A stretch of 64,000 bases of DNA from Acestrorhynchus altus (GCA_034509495.1 CM067503.1:14737502-14801501); one strand, 5' to 3'; shown: positions 1 to 12,390, counted from the stretch's first letter. Numbers and translations: made by a program. The notes: a model not told the origin generated them from the sequence alone.

Positions 1-839
1 AAAAAAAAAAACTATGCCCTACAGTAATATTTCCCAAATCCATGGTAAGTTTTGGATTTAAAAGCATCTTTCTACTGTACTGTTCCATCACATTATCTCA
101 TAACACATCAGTCTCATTGGGACACTGAGATAATCAGAAAACTGCTGTTTCACTTATTTGTTCACAATAACTGATCAGTGATTTCACCAGGTAAACAGTG
201 TGCATCAGTGATGCACTAGAAAGACATTATGACTAGTTCTTGTAGTTGGTTGGCAAGTTCCTAATGTCAAAAACATAATGTTAAAACTCAAGAAAGTGTT
301 GGGGGAAAGATGCCCATTACACTTCTCTTTACTTGAGGCTATTAATGTATTGCCTTCTGTAGTGATTGCATATTGATATTCAGGTACCACTGTAGATATT
401 GGTATAAAACTCAACATTTGGATATCTATCCTGAAATGAATCATATACAATTCTGTTTTTGTTGTTTTTTTTTTTGTTTTGTTTTTTAATGATAAGTACC
501 ACAAAACACCCCAGGGCTTTTGAGGCCTTTGAGGCCCATGGCTAAGTGCAACCCCTGAAAACATAGCCTTGTTGTGTGCTTCACTACCACAGTGGGTGTG
601 AAACAACCACGGGTCAAAGTTCACCTCATGAAAATGTGGTTACGCCAGATGAAACCATCCCTGAGTCTTCCTGTGAAACTGAAATAAACAGTATGCAAGT
701 CAACTGCCACTCTCGCTCCCATTCTCTTTCTTTCCTGTAAATATGGAGCACTGCACCAGGTCCCTCTCCCATATGAATTCATAAACCGCACGATTATCCC
801 TGTCCATAATTGCACTTTCCCTTAGCCTAATAGGACTGC

Positions 840-1020
840 CTCGGGAGAAAGCCTGGAAAACGAACACAAAGGACAGTTAATTTGTGATTTCCTCCGCTCA
901 TTCGGAGGCAAATTAAGTGTCAAACAGCTAATATGGAGCATATTTCATTTTATGAGCTTTTAATTTAATTCCGTCTGCTCATATCAGAGGCTGGTAGCCA
1001 TGGTTAGCACGCTAGGCTAG
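840..1020. promoter_or_regulatory. Candidate intronic conserved element, hairpin-bearing
   Basis: This is unique sequence unlike the repeats around it. It has an ACAAAGG SOX-like word, several TTAATTT/AATTAAG homeodomain words, and a perfect stem CCTCCG (891-896) and CGGAGG (903-908), extended by ATTT/AAAT with one bulge. The call rests on composition only; conservation is untested. Confidence 0.4.
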
Positions 1021-1089
1021 TCACTTCAGCTCAAACCAAAGGGGCAATAAATAAACATGTTCCAATTAAAGTCTTCCAAAAATAATAAT

Positions 1090-1400
1090 ACAGGACTCGG
1101 CTAACTACGCCTCGCCGGCAAGCGAATCAGCAGAGGCTGAGGAAAATGAGGTGGTTATTACGGTTGTGAGGTGTTTTTTTTTCCCCCTGTCTCTCTCTTT
1201 TCTGTGTAGCTAGCTAGTGCTGGATAGATTGATCGCACAGCCGCAAGGTAAAAGCCGCTGTAATTACAGCCTGTAATGAGGGCCTGCATGGGGAAGTACT
1301 GCAATAATATCCCGCCTCTACTTAGGCATATATTTAAGAGCGCTAATAACGATTAATTCTGTCCACCGAGGAGAACTTGTCTTAAAACAATTCCATTTTT
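1090..1400. promoter_or_regulatory. Candidate intronic conserved element, homeodomain-rich
   Basis: This is a unique block with the perfect 12-nt palindrome CTGTAATTACAG (1258-1269), a paired-type homeodomain dimer site, followed by CTGTAATGAG and TAACGATTAATTC. A pyrimidine run (1172-1201) separates its two halves. It is inferred as an enhancer candidate of gli3. Confidence 0.4.
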
Positions 1401-2695
1401 CTTTCTTAACCTCCACACCCCCGGCTCCCATCAATTCAGGAAACACCTCCACACACACACAAACACACAAGCTTGTATTACTACCCTTCTGTATTTTATC
1501 AAATTAAAAAAAAGGGTAATTCCTCAAGGAATATTCAAATGTCCATGCAGTCCCAAAACCGGCTCCTTACAGCGAGCTGAATATGTGGGCCTTATACACA
1601 CAGTACAAATGCTTCAGTCAACACTGCTGTGTATAATGTGAACTGCAGAACTCAAAGCCCAAGACAAACATCTGTTAGTTAACTTTCAGCTTGTATCATC
1701 CTTCTGACCTCTCCCCTCCGTTCGTGATGAACTTAGAATTTGAAAATGTCAGCAAAGGTGCTCTGTTGCTGACAGCAACATGCTGTTCGGCTTTGACAGA
1801 GCGAAATACAATTTCTGCCCACCCTTGCAGCTCCATGGCTGTCAATGATGATCAATACCACATTTGAAAGGAGGTTACTGAAACGGCAGATCACTGTCAA
1901 GCACATCAGAATTTCAAACCTGAACATTCAAAAAGTAGTATCGGAGGGGCAGGGAACAGAACATTCAGTGTGCTCAAAACCACAGCATTCTGTACGGATA
2001 CTTTAGCTTTTACATTTAGCTCTTTGTAAACACTTTAGGAGATATCTGTCACTGTCATATAAAAAACATCTCTTTCATTATTTTACACCTATTCCACTGT
2101 TACACAATTATAAATTGGTTAACTGAAATGTTTCTTAGAAAGAAAACAGGGAATTACATCAGTTATAAAATCAGTCTGTTGTCATGAACATCTCACCCTG
2201 CTTTCAATCTAGCAGCAAGCAATAAAGCAACAAGTGACAAACCATTTCCAGTGGGAGCTGCAGTAAAAAGTGCATAAAGTTGAGAAAATCTCAATGATGA
2301 CACGGTGAAGTGACATTTTAAACAACTGGCTCCAACAAATTCTTCTGACTAAGAGGTCCAAAGTCCCCAGTATCGGCTCTTTGAAATTATTGTTCTTACT
2401 GGCATTCCGTTGCTATTCTCTACAGTGTGGTGCCAAACATGAAAGAGAGGCTCATAACTACTGTTTCGTCTCCACTTATTTTATATCATGCCTTGTGCAT
2501 TTGATGGGATAATTTGAAGAAAAATGTAGCATGGAAGAAAAAGCATACTACTGTTTTAGCTATTAAATTTTTTTGTGTGACACTGGGCCTTGTGAATGTC
2601 CACATGCGACAACGCAAGCAGCCTTGTACATGCCCACAAGAGACAAAGTTGGAGCAATGTAAGTGATTGCTTGCTAGTATGAACACTGCATTGCA

Positions 2696-3310
2696 GCGCC
2701 TTGTGAAAGTATTCACCCACCTTGGAATTAATTGTGTTTTGCTACCTCAGAACCTGGAATTCAAATGAATTATATAACAAATAGGACAAAATAACAGAAA
2801 CTTAAGTGCGCATAACTATTCACCCCCTAACCTCCCCCCCTCTCCCCCCCCAAACTATTCACCCCTGCAAATCACTTTGGATATGTCTAAATGAGCTTGC
2901 TACATCTTGCCACTGTGATTTTTGCCAATGCCTCAAGTCAAAACTGCTTCAGCTCCTGAACAGCATGTCTGACCACAGAATCTCAATTTGACTAAGGTCT
3001 GGGATTTGACTAGGCCATTCCAATACATTGCACTATCCCCTTAAACAACAGTGGTGCTTTAGCAGTATGCTTTGGGTCATTGTCCTGATGGAAGGTGAAC
3101 CTCCATGCAGAGCTCAAATTACTGACAGACTGAAACTGGTTTTGCTCAAGAATATCCCTCAAGAAACGATCCTTCCTCTTCCAATTTTTGTCTGTAAGTA
3201 AAGGCTTTTTTTCTGGACACTCTTCCATAAAGCCCAGCTCTCTGGAGTGTACAGCTTATTGTGGTCGTATAGACAGATACTCTGCAGCTCCTTCAGGGTT
3301 ACCTGATGTT
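2696..3310 (-). mobile_element. Tc1/mariner remnant, truncated transposase
   Basis: This is a decayed Tc1-like DNA transposon. The left part resembles the fish Tc1 terminal sequence (TTGTGAAAGTATTCACCC). On the minus strand, 3010-3228 reads a short piece containing FHQDNDPKHTAKA, the QDNDPKHTA block around the second aspartate of the Tc1 DDE core, and EECPEKKPL of a Tc1 transposase. A C-rich low-complexity tract (2822-2850) sits near the end. The open frame is only about 72 codons against roughly 340 for a full transposase, so the copy is internally deleted and dead. Confidence 0.85.
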
Positions 3311-3839
3311 AGTTCTGAGGCCATTCAGCAGACATTACATCAGACTCCAAGTTGACAACTAAATCATTCTGAACATTCTAGTAGTTACAGGTCATTTTTC
3401 TAAGATGGCGCAGATCCAAAGCAGAGGAAGTTTATATCTTAATTATTTCACATATATTTTATTCAATAATTTTAGTTTATTTCTCCCATATTTCCTCATA
3501 TATCAAATTGTTAAACAATAAATGTACATTCCCAGCCCATTCTTGCTGCACACCACTGTATGACACTGAATCTGAGTCCAAGTTCCAGGAGTGTTCAAAT
3601 CCAAATCTGAACTGCTGGTTTAAGCTGACTTAAATGGAGTAGTCTGATCACTCATACGTTAAACCTCTCTAACAGATAGCTACAGTAACTCCAATCAGGC
3701 TGCAACCTCACTCTGAATAGCGACTGCCATATCAGTGCATAAATATTAACGATAGTGGATGCTATCATCACTCTTTGTCATATTTGTGCGCTCCGTCTGA
3801 ACACAGCCTGATGCGTATCTCATACACTGTTAAGCCAGT

Positions 3840-4140
3840 ACATTATGGTGCGCCTGGCCACTTAAAGGCAGGTGTGGCAAGCCGAGCGCACTACAGATAA
3901 AGCAAGAGAGGCATCATGAATTCACCTTTAATTTAATTCACCTGCTCTCTGCCCCCCCACCAACCCCCCTCTCTCTAACCTCTCTAGCCCTTTTCTCTTC
4001 TCCACTGTTTGATAAAGCATGGCGGATTGTGTGTCTGAAGCTTGTTTGAGCTGTGTGTTGGCCCATTATCTCCGCATAAGCTAAATGCTAAATTATATTT
4101 GCCATTTTGTTTGCACTGACATGGGACATCAATCAAGCCC
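3840..4140. promoter_or_regulatory. Candidate intronic conserved element
   Basis: This is a unique block with two GATAAAGCA words, CACCTTTAATTTAATTCACC and a TALE-type ATCAATCA (4128-4135). It is interrupted by a C/T-rich stretch near 3950-4010. Composition only. Confidence 0.35.
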
Positions 4141-4204
4141 CCTAGCAGCGCCTGTTTCTTTCTCCTCTCTCTCGCTCTCCCTCCGTTTTTTTTCCCTCTT
4201 CACG

Positions 4205-4440
4205 CCTCTCTTTAACGCGCGAGGTTACAGCGAGGAGATGACATAAAAAATTCATTACTCTTAGCGGCATTACTGCACAGGAGAGATATGACTCGAGAAT
4301 ATGGAGAGAGAGAGACAGAGAGAGGCAGAGAAAGGGAGAGAGAGGGAGTAGAGGGTCTAATGATGAAGAATATCAAACATAATATGGCCCAAGTAGCTGC
4401 CCCATCCAATTTGTAGGCCGACCTGCTATGATCACTTCCT
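4205..4440. promoter_or_regulatory. Candidate intronic conserved element
   Basis: TTTAACGCGCGAGGTTACAG and CATTACTC...GCATTACTGC words flank a GA tract (4303-4350), then unique sequence with TCTAATGATG. It contains more CpG than the surrounding intron. Confidence 0.3.
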
Positions 4441-5193
4441 TCCTGTTAGTGCTAGAGCGAGAAAGAAAAGACAGAAGCTGAGGGAATCCCTGCCTCAGAA
4501 GGATTTTTTTCACAGCTGCTGACCTACGTCCAGAAGCAGACACAAACACTATCCCTCATTCCTTTGCTGGTGTACAGTATACCTTCATTTTGTGCATATA
4601 CCCACCAAATAGCAAATACATTGTGACCCCTCACAGATGAAGTGAAAAGTGTTGATTTCTTTGATCATGAAGTCTACATGCTGGATGCATGAGAAATGGG
4701 CAGGTGTGAAGACCTGGGCAACTTTTCTTGAATTGTTATAGCCAGACAACTGCATTAAATTCTCTCCAAAAAGTCAAGGCTTATGGAATGCTCCCCCATG
4801 CTCGCTCATCTTGAACCGTGTTCATATGTTCTAGAAATATAAACTATATTTCTAATCATTCCTTATTATAAAGAGAGTTCACTATACAGTTGAGCCATTC
4901 TAGAGTATTGTTTAAATGCTCAACACAAAATCCTTTGGAGATTGTTAATAGTAAATGGTAATAGTAAAGAATTCTAAATTACCGTTACAGGAGTTGTAGA
5001 ATATTTTCTCTAAGATTGTGCTGAACTAAAGGGGAGGTTTTCAGATAAAACTATTGTGTTGAATGATTGTACCTCACTAAAGAGCAAAATAACTTAGATA
5101 TCATTGAACATTGAGATGTTTTCTCCTCTGCCTCTAAATTTGATCTGACAGTGATTATTATATAATTATTAATAGCATGAAATAATTACTATG

Positions 5194-5196
<3 letters not shown>

Positions 5197-5262
<66 letters not shown>
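5197..5262. repeat. (CA)33 microsatellite
   Basis: This is a pure dinucleotide array of 66 bp. With the (TG)28 array at 5369-5424 it forms a long inverted pair. Confidence 0.98.
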
Positions 5263-5263
<1 letters not shown>

Positions 5264-5366
5264 TTATCCATATTTTTTTATTATTGTTAATGGTTCCTTT
5301 TGTTCTGGAGGTGAATAAAAGTTTTTCTATAAATGTGGGCTTCTGTTATCAGAGACTGTACATGTG

Positions 5367-5368
<2 letters not shown>

Positions 5369-5424
<56 letters not shown>
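5369..5424. repeat. (TG)28 microsatellite
   Basis: This is a pure dinucleotide array of 56 bp, complementary to the CA array about 106 bp to its left. Confidence 0.98.
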
Positions 5425-5425
<1 letters not shown>

Positions 5426-5519
5426 ATGAGTGCTCGGTGAACAGCTGTGGGTTGTGAGGGTGATTGCTGTGTGTGTTCTGACAGCGCTTGATCAGCATGG
5501 TTAGGGGAATCACACACTA

Positions 5520-5690
5520 ACAGGCTGAGGCGCTCATTTGCGTGTGTTTTCTGACACGTGTCGACGCGGCACCAGGCGTGCTCCCCTGCCCTTTGATATC
5601 TGACACATGGAGAGACGGAGCAGCCTCCTAGCAGCCTGCATCACACCCCACGGGGAGACATGGCTAACACACCTCACAGTGCTCCCAAAC
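5520..5690. promoter_or_regulatory. Candidate element with E-box palindrome
   Basis: GACACGTGTC (5553-5562) is a perfect 10-nt palindrome with a CACGTG E-box core, in a CpG-bearing unique block next to the CA/TG inverted arrays. Confidence 0.3.
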
Positions 5691-6269
5691 ACACTTCTAC
5701 AGGATGCATAAATACTGCTCCACAGCGCCACCTTTCAGAATCAGTGATATCTGATAATTCACGACACCGAAAATGTTACAGGCTCTGATTAAGTCTACAT
5801 ACAAGAGAAAAGGATAAAGGGTGTTCTCCGATGCTGGTAAAGTGGGAAGAACAGGTGAGTGTAGGTAAAGAGCGGTTCTGCACAAGTGTGTTAGCATCAG
5901 TGTTTGTATATAAATGAGTATGTGTTTTATTATTATAGCAACAAACATTACTGATTAATTATTAACAATCATTAATTATTATTCACTTAACTGTCAATTA
6001 TATCTTTTCTATTAAATTAATCTAAAGTTCTTTGAGGGTCACTTTACACACAATTTAAAAATATCAATAAAATGTTAGTATATATATATATACTGTCCAC
6101 CAAACTGTCTGCATTTTGGTAGGTGAAAATTAATTACTTCATCCACAAAACCTAAATACATAAAATCATAAAATATTACTGGCAATATCTTAAGAATAGA
6201 TGAGTCTGTACTCAAAGGTTTGCCTACATGGCATCAGACTCACGCACTCATGATTTTATTTGTTTTGCA

Positions 6270-6374
6270 GATGTTTAAAAAAATGTATTTTGGCCACTTC
6301 TATCTTTGACCTGGGAGAGCAATGATCAGGAGGATCATTGACCGCAGTGGCCAAAAATAATTTTTTCAAACATC
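6270..6374. mobile_element. 105-bp fold-back element or hairpin
   Basis: The arms 6270-6298 and 6346-6374 are 29-bp inverted repeats that match at 25 positions (outer GATGTTT, inner TTTTGGCCACT). Inside lies a second perfect 8-bp inverted repeat, CAATGATC (6320-6327) and GATCATTG (6333-6340). The whole would fold as a long hairpin with a secondary stem. It may be a small MITE or a hairpin RNA source; there is no coding capacity. Confidence 0.6.
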
Positions 6375-6986
6375 AGGAATGTCACATAGTGTACTTGGAA
6401 ATGATTAAAATGATCAAACCACCACTGATTTCAATGGTAAACAGTATATACATATTGTATTAAATGTAATTTTGTTACAGATGAATTGTGAAAAGGCAGG
6501 CATGGCCGATCCAAATGGAGCACAGAAAAACTCAATTGAAAGAGGAATTTGCCTTTGGGCCCACTGTACATATAATCTTCATCTGGTTATTGTTATGTGT
6601 TTGTGTGTTTACATATTTCCAGCAAAATATCTTTCTGTCAAAAATGTTGACTAATGTAGGGCAGAGTTGGTTGTTCTGTGTGTACCAGTGATTTTTGTAT
6701 TTGTGTGTGTAAGAGTAATAGTGTGTGGTTTCAGTCAAATGTAGAAAGGTGATAGCAGTGGTGTATGTGCTATTTTCACTCACACGTGGAGCGGCGGAAC
6801 TGGTGAGGGCTCATAGATGTAGCGCCCCTGTGTGTGTCTGTCATCAATGGGCACAGGAGGGTGGAAACCAGGAAAGAACTGAGTTGGAGCTGAAAAAAAC
6901 AAAAACAAAAGAAAATCATTTATCCATCATTTATTTCCTTATAGTTAACCCCTCAAAGAATCACATGCACGCACGCACACACACAT

Positions 6987-6987
<1 letters not shown>

Positions 6988-7070
<83 letters not shown>
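6988..7070. repeat. (CA)n microsatellite, 83 bp
   Basis: This is a pure CA array, preceded by interrupted CA/GCAC copies from 6965. Confidence 0.98.
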
Positions 7071-7072
<2 letters not shown>

Positions 7073-8079
7073 AGGGCCTTCATTTGTTATATATATAGTC
7101 ATGTTAGTGTAACTATTTTATATGGTTATTTTTAAATAGTCCCATCTAGCCCCACTACTGTCACAAGTTACATATACTCACATATTACCTGTACTTTGAG
7201 GATAATCAGCAGTGTAAAGCTTTTTTTATATGTGCAAATGGAAGTTTCCATATGTACAACCCTCTGTTTTTAGATCTGTGGAATGAGATTGGCAGATCCA
7301 TTTGATCCGAACAGAGGCACAAACTGGGATTCGTCACAAACCATCTGTGGGAAGTGGGAGGACTCTTTAAATCCAGAGATAAAACATCAAAAAAATAATT
7401 CACTGGATTGGAATGAGCTTTGGTACAGAATCTATATTTAAACTCCTGACAGGAGCCAAAGAAAAGTGGAACAACTAGGCATGCAGCAAAAGAAAACAGT
7501 GCTGATTAAGTACCACCTAAGTGAAATGCCTGAACACAGAGCCTGAACATTAAAATGTAAAAGAATGGGTGCAGAATCTGTTAGGAAGCTCTTTTATGAG
7601 CACCAGTAACACAGTAAAGAATCAAAGAGCTTCTAAACTCATGTTTGACTTGCAAATGTTGACACAAAAGTCTGTTAATGAAAGTGCATGCAATAAGTAA
7701 ATTACAGGAACATCAAGTTCAATTCATGACGTCTCTACTAAGGTAAGACCAACTTTCAGAGGTCTTGAAAAGTGAGCTATTTAAAAGGGAATATACAACC
7801 AAACCTTGTATGGGTTTGCAATATTCATAAAGCACTAATGAATGAAACTGGCCTGTGAACCATGTAGCATTCTTTGACTCAGGATACACTGTAAAATCGT
7901 GTACATTTTCAGCAGGTAAACATCTGGCCTCAGTGCATTTAGGTCATCTGGGAGATGACCCTCAGTGAGGCTCAAACCCTGCACTGCAGCTGCTGCCACA
8001 CAAAGCACTGCCTACTCATTAAGTAAGCCCTGCTTTGTCTCATTCCTCAGCCAGCATTAGAGCCACTTAGCCTTGTCTT

Positions 8080-8320
8080 ATTCCACCTGACGTGTGCCCG
8101 GACGCCTTGCTGCTGAATCTGCAAGAGCTGCACTTTTTTATTTCTTATTGCCACAGGCAGGCCTCAAGAAAAATCAAACCTGATAAGATCAAACGTGTCC
8201 AGAGAGAGTCGGACACCAGTCCTTAATGTGCTTCGTGCCCTTGAGTTGCAGGGACATAATGAGAGAAACACGAAAAAGTAAAAAGGCCGCAAACACAATT
8301 TAAGGCTATTGTGCTGTTCA
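8080..8320. promoter_or_regulatory. Candidate intronic conserved element
   Basis: This is a unique block with CACCTGACGTGTGCC, CTGATAAGATCAAACG (GATA-like) and GTCCTTAATGTGC words and no repeat content. Confidence 0.33.
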
Positions 8321-8867
8321 CAGACATGTCTCTTTGTTTCTAACGTGCATTCTTGTATGTCAGTGTAAAAAGTGTAGCTGGCTTATTTTATTTGTGAAGG
8401 TACATTACAGACATTCTTTTTTTCCAGTACAACATATTGTGCAATACGTCTTCCGTCACCCCATGTGCAATTATCTGTAATTTATCTGCACAAATTTATT
8501 TTTTGATTATTTATATATTTATTTTTGATTATTATGTATAATGCTGTAAAGTAAAGTTAACAGTCTACTTTACTCTCACATGGGCAGTGTACAACCCAGA
8601 TGGGGCCCATGTTTGAACCCTCCTGGTCCCATCTAGGATCCTGTTTGGAACTTACTGGTTCCCAGTTGGACTACTCCTACAGGCATCATATTGGCATGTT
8701 ACCACCACTGAAATTCCTCTACACACAGTTCCACACTCACACAGTCCTCACTTTGTCCCTTCTTTTTGTCCTATCTGTTTTATTCTGTTGTTTGGTTCCA
8801 CTATAAATTTCTCATTCATGTGATGGCTGTTTATTTGAAACTGGCTTGGAAGTTAACATACTTGGCC

Positions 8868-8888
8868 TTCTTTCTTTCTTTCTTTCTT

Positions 8889-8980
<92 letters not shown>

Positions 8981-8981
8981 A
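8868..8981. repeat. Compound (TTTC)n(TC)n(AC)n microsatellite
   Basis: TTTC copies pass into about 60 bp of TC with one GC interruption, then CA from 8956 to 8981. Both strands are open across it, which is an artefact of the repeat. Confidence 0.97.
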
Positions 8982-9248
8982 GGCTCCATTACAGAGCAAA
9001 ATGACCCGTGCCACCAGAGGTACACACTTAGAGTGTGCAGGGACCCTAAGAGAGGGGAAAAAAGACAAAACAAGAGAACAAAGGAATTAGGAGGAGAAAA
9101 AGAATTTCATCCATCTCCACTTCCTCTGGAGGCCGGCCTGCTCCAGCTCCAAGCACTACAGTATAAATTGTCCCACTCTGGGGGAGAGTTCTGTTTGGTG
9201 TGTTTATTTGTGCCTGTTTAGAGCGGAGACAAACAGCTGCAAGAGTTA

Positions 9249-9260
9249 GAGAGAGAAGAG

Positions 9261-9295
<35 letters not shown>
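9249..9295. repeat. (GA)n tract, interrupted
   Basis: This is a GA array with AAGA interruptions, all purine on the plus strand. Confidence 0.95.
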
Positions 9296-10350
9296 CGCTA
9301 AGTCTGTGCCACCAACTCTCCAGAGCCTGCTTGTTTGCTCTCCAGGCATAACTGTGTACTGCCTTATACATTTTGCTAGTAAAGCAGAAAATGCACATCG
9401 CTGTTGTCATATCAATGCCCCATAAATCTCACTGCTTTGAAAGTTTCCCTTTTTATTACTGTTTAATTGTCATCTATGCATTTACCTTCTCTTCCATTTA
9501 GATTAATTTCTTGTAATATTTTGCAACATTTATGGCTAAAATCTTGAGCCAGTAATCACATGGATAGGAATATAGGGGGAAAAATCATTAGCAAATCAGT
9601 GGTAACAGATCTGTTCTGTATTAAAACTCATTTTTAAGTCCTCTTTATTTATGCCTTTTGTGTGTCTGTGTGTCAGAGAGGGGGGGGCAAAGAAAGAATT
9701 TAATTTTACTGCCTGTGCATGATTTAGATAAGTGTACAGTATGTTAAATATAGTGGACGGTAAACGTTAATGAACTTTATGATATAATCCAGTTTGCCTG
9801 ACCACCCCAATGAGGACTAACAGGTTTGATGTGATAGTGCAACAAAACTAATGGCTTTTGTATTTTTTAGGCTACTTATTCCATTTTGTTGAGAATCTGG
9901 CATAGCTCTCTCAGTTTGAACACACTATTCAGTGCTGGTTTAAACCAGAAAAGGCACATTCCACTGCCATCAGTAAGAGTGTTTCCGTTGCAGTTTAGTT
10001 TTTATCCAGCCATGACCCAAGAGTGAAAGACATTGTGTCTGTGAATTTCCTGTATGGTTTTGGTGGTATGCTGCTTGATGTAAAAGGCAGAAACACCCCA
10101 GCACTTACATTTTTATAAGACCATGTCTGTACAAAAATCGACTTCAAACACAACTCAGATCTGGCAGTAGAGATCACAGGGCAGACATGTAAACCACTTT
10201 CTTACCTTTTGGACACACATTTCACTAGTGAATGAAGTGAATAATGTCCATTTGGTGCAGTACAAATCAAACAAAATGACTGGGTTTATCATTATTTATA
10301 GCATTACATCCATTATACTATTACACCCATTAAAATACACCTCAATCTGC

Positions 10351-10735
10351 CATAATTCCAAGACACTATATTAAATCATACCAGATGCCAAACCAGTAGA
10401 CAAAATCAAACCAGATCACAAAACATTGGACCAAATAAGGCCCAATCCCAAACCACTGGATCAAATCAGACCAAATATCATATCAATGGATTAAATCAGA
10501 GCTGATCCCAAATCAGATCAGTCTGATCCCAAATCACTAGATCAAATCAGCCCAATTACCAAACTGATGGATCAATCAGCCCCAATTCCAAATCACTAGA
10601 TCAAATCAGACTCAATCCCAAAACACTGAATCAAATCACACCCTATGAACACAAATCACTGATCTGATTCTGAATCAGAGGATCAAACAGCTCAGTCCTA
10701 GATTAAATCAGACCCAGTCTCAAACCCCAGGATAC
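10351..10735. repeat. 30-bp minisatellite, about 12 diverged units
   Basis: Units of exactly 30 bp can be laid end to end from 10351 to 10500 (five in register). Further units to about 10735 show small insertions and deletions. Each unit has the plan CCAATCCCAAACCACTGGAT followed by CAAATCAGA. Divergence between units is high, so the array is old. Confidence 0.8.
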
Positions 10736-11309
10736 TCATACTGACATATTTAATTATGCCGAACATAGAAATGCACAGACAATCTGGGTGCAGAGTTAAA
10801 CTCTCTGAAAAAAAAAATCTCTGAATGTTTTGCTGACAGGACATTGGGTAAGAGAACATTTTCATTCTCCTATAAAGCTATCATTTCTTACGATGGTGAC
10901 GTTATGTCCTATGCCACTGCCAAAAAAACATTATCCCAGCAAAGGCAGGCTTTAATTTTGGCTTCACTGCATAACAAAGCACTTCCTTAAGGCCAGCAGA
11001 AGAACAGAGGTTTGGCACTGCTTGCTACTATTTTAAAGCCTCCATATGCAAAGAAAAAGAAGCGATATCCAAACATTTCCTGTTGGGTTTCCCACAAAGA
11101 ACATAATGTCACTAAAACCAAACCAAAACCCAGAAACTGCAGCTAACATTTCATGGCACTGTGCCATTTGCAGAAGTGGTATTCTTGACCTTTTTTTTTT
11201 CTTAATTCTGTGTGAACTTTTCTTTTTTTCCCCACCAACATTACAAATCTGTCATTGTTGATGGCATTTTTCTCTTTTGAGGTCTCTATCTATTTCTTTT
11301 TTATTTTTT

Positions 11310-11730
11310 TAGATGCATAACTTTGCACAGTGGCAGCGCTAATTTTTTTCCACTGTCATTATTTTAAGCGACACTCATTAAGACATGATTACAAATGGGT
11401 TTTAATGAAAGGGGGCGATTAGAGGCAAACTTTGACCAGACTCCATTACTTTCTAATAGAGCACAAACATGGCCTGTTCTGAAGAAAAGAAAGGCAGAGT
11501 ATGATCATAATTATTTTAAAAGAGGGAAATACAGCCCCAAGCAGTTAATAACATCATTGCCTGAAACACTTTAGAAAGACTCTCTCTGCTATAGAGTTTC
11601 ATTACAAAGGCTCTTTGGGGGATTGGGGGAGACGTCATCTCTCTGATTGAGAAGTAATTGTGTTCTCACAGACGAATCAGAATGTAATTGAGAGGAAGCG
11701 AAGCAAAAACAAACTACTTTGTCAGGCTAG
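11310..11730. promoter_or_regulatory. Candidate intronic conserved element, two parts
   Basis: The left part has GCGCTAATTT, ATGATTACA, TTTTAATGAAA, GCGATTAGAGG and a nuclear-receptor-like CAAACTTTGACC. The right part (from 11470) has ATAATTATTT, GCAGTTAATAACATC and two GTAATTG words. The density of ATTA/TAAT words in non-repetitive DNA is high. Confidence 0.42.
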
Positions 11731-11879
11731 GACAGTGGTCTGCATTTTACTTTTAGAACCTGTTTTTTATCATTGTTGGTGACTGAACACAGTTTCATTT
11801 AATCTATTAATTAATTAACCACATTTTGAGTGTCTGTACACTCTGACCAATAAAATCTATTCATAATTAATGAGCAGTG

Positions 11880-12050
11880 CCATGGAAGAATTGCTTTTGG
11901 CTCCATGAAGAGCCATATTGGTAATAGAGATGTGAATACGGAAAAACAAATTTACATTAAGGTTCTTCACACTCACATATCTCCTAAAATGGTTCTTTAT
12001 GGAACCAAAACTATTTTCCTTTTGCATCACCTAAAGAACCACCTTTCTTC
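11880..12050. mobile_element. Fragment of the GAACC/GGTTC MITE family
   Basis: This contains ATTGCTTTTGGCTCCATGAA, AAGGTTCTTCACACTCACAT, ATGGTTCTTTATGGAACC and CTAAAGAACCACC, the same word set as the element beside exon 3. It is degraded and its ends are uncertain. Confidence 0.45.
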
Positions 12051-12204
12051 CTCCTTTGCACCCAGTGATTCGATGTAGGCTCCAAACCCTATACACCCCG
12101 TACCAGGAGAAGCAGATAGAAAATGAATGTAATGATGGATAGGTGGATGTTCTTAGACTGAACTAAAACCACTAAGGCTGATTTCATGGCACATTTACTT
12201 TCAT

Positions 12205-12390
12205 ATAGTGCTGTTTACTAAAAAAGAGTTTATCCTGCTTTTGGTGGAATAACTGTCCTATTGTCATTACTTCTCTACAGAGAATAGAGGTGGTGTGTGC
12301 ATTTGCACATCTTTGTTAGCAATGGGTGCATCTGAATGCATTCATTAGAACGGGTGTCCACAAACATTTAAATATGTACCTCGGCTAGCA
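12205..12390. mobile_element. Non-autonomous DNA transposon fragment, family A
   Basis: This shares the exact 18-mer GTGTGTGCATTTGCACAT (from about 12293), the CTGAATGCATTCATTAGAA-type segment and a GTGTCCACAAACAT-type end with the fuller copy at 15379-16078. The family resembles a widespread otophysan-fish repeat that begins CACT.T.TGGACAAAAGTATT. Only the right half is well kept here. Confidence 0.6.

Noticed and set aside
205..624. 139-codon frame on the minus strand
   Set aside because: No recognisable domain, a T-run inside it, no splice signals, and ordinary intron composition; chance openness is likely.
3395..3425. AAGATGGCG word as a LINE 5' end
   Set aside because: A single short word; no reverse transcriptase or endonuclease sequence follows.
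9800..9808. GLI-site-like GACCACCCC, and TGGGTGGTG at 14325-14333, as autoregulatory sites
   Set aside because: Each differs from the GACCACCCA consensus, they are isolated, and such 9-mers occur by chance in 64 kb.
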